6,326 nt of DNA from JAYOFM01 sp038117225 (GTDB lineage: Bacteria > Pseudomonadota > Alphaproteobacteria > Rhodospirillales > Casp-alpha2). The first letter of the stretch is position 1. Each line of letters starts with the position of its first letter. Positions 6,221-6,326 of the stretch are shown here, in pieces. The position numbers were made by a program, and so were the translations under genes. The stretch spans positions 1 to 6,326 of the forward strand of contig JAYOFM010000155.1 in NCBI GenBank assembly GCA_038117225.1, in the 5' to 3' direction. The notes beneath the pieces were generated by a model that searched no databases, had not been told where the DNA came from, and saw only the letters and a program-made list of their open reading frames with translations.

Positions 6221-6326
6221 ATGAAATTTGTTCAATTTCGTTATCTTTTACGATCTTCGTTTCCGTATTGGAGGTTTGGAAATTATCGTGCTGTCTCCGC
6301 CTTTCAATCGCTGCGCGATGCAGCCA
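6221..6326 (+). CDS. Probable LysR-type transcriptional regulator, N-terminal fragment (runs off window)
   Basis: A + strand ORF starts at ATG 6221 and is still open at the window end (35 codons). Its last residues, FGNYRAVSAFQSLRDAA, fit the register of the first helix of the LysR helix-turn-helix domain. Hydrophobic residues lie 6 and 3 positions before a Val, Ser 5 after that Val, and Ala-Ala 4 and 5 after the Ser, compared with the family pattern LxxFxxVxxxxSxxxAA. About 18 residues precede this helix, longer than usual, so the true start is unclear. The frame is open back to 6143 with a GTG at 6149, and no strong Shine-Dalgarno precedes 6221. A divergent LysR gene next to a catabolic operon is a common arrangement and would make it the likely regulator of hyuAB. 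The recognition helix lies outside the window, so the call rests on one helix and context. Confidence 0.45.
   Translation, partial: MKFVQFRYLLRSSFPYWRFGNYRAVSAFQSLRDAA

Overview
The window looks like ordinary chromosomal DNA from a GC-rich proteobacterium. An alphaproteobacterium is most likely, because the antiporter fragment, the DadA-type oxidase and the HyuA/HyuB pair all read like alphaproteobacterial family members. That is inference from protein character only; there is no rRNA or other taxonomic marker. I see no tRNA, rRNA, CRISPR array, insertion sequence or phage gene.

Layout from left to right. Positions 1-633 (+) hold the C-terminal 210 residues of an MrpD/NuoM-like antiporter subunit that begins outside the window. 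Converging on it, 659-1834 (-) is an intact FAD-dependent amino-acid or sarcosine-oxidase-like oxidoreductase. A 67-base divergent gap containing a 7-bp tandem repeat separates it from 1902-2273 (+), a decayed MsAcT-like SGNH/GDSL hydrolase with two frameshifting insertions and no C-terminal third. That pseudogene runs directly into the 3' end of 2287-3891 (-), hyuB. hyuB lies 3 bases downstream of hyuA (3895-6009, -), and the two form a clear operon. Upstream of hyuA is a 28-codon ORF (6022-6108, -) with a good ribosome binding site, in the same frame as hyuA and separated from it by one TAG stop. Further up are a candidate promoter and a dyad. At the right edge a divergent + strand ORF (6221 to the end) matches the first helix of a LysR-type DNA-binding domain.

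How the genes may work together. HyuA and HyuB are the two subunits of an ATP-dependent ring-opening amidohydrolase of the N-methylhydantoinase / 5-oxoprolinase / acetone-carboxylase superfamily. The FAD oxidase on the same strand could oxidise an amino or N-methylamino acid released downstream of such a ring opening, as sarcosine oxidase does in creatinine/N-methylhydantoin breakdown. No carbamoylase is visible, and the hydrolase pseudogene sits between the genes, so the link is a hypothesis. The probable LysR gene would be the natural local regulator of hyuAB.

I did not find a convincing new biological system. The points most worth a second look are the multiply broken hydrolase fused to the hyuB tail, the in-frame leader ORF before hyuA, and the truncated divergent regulator.
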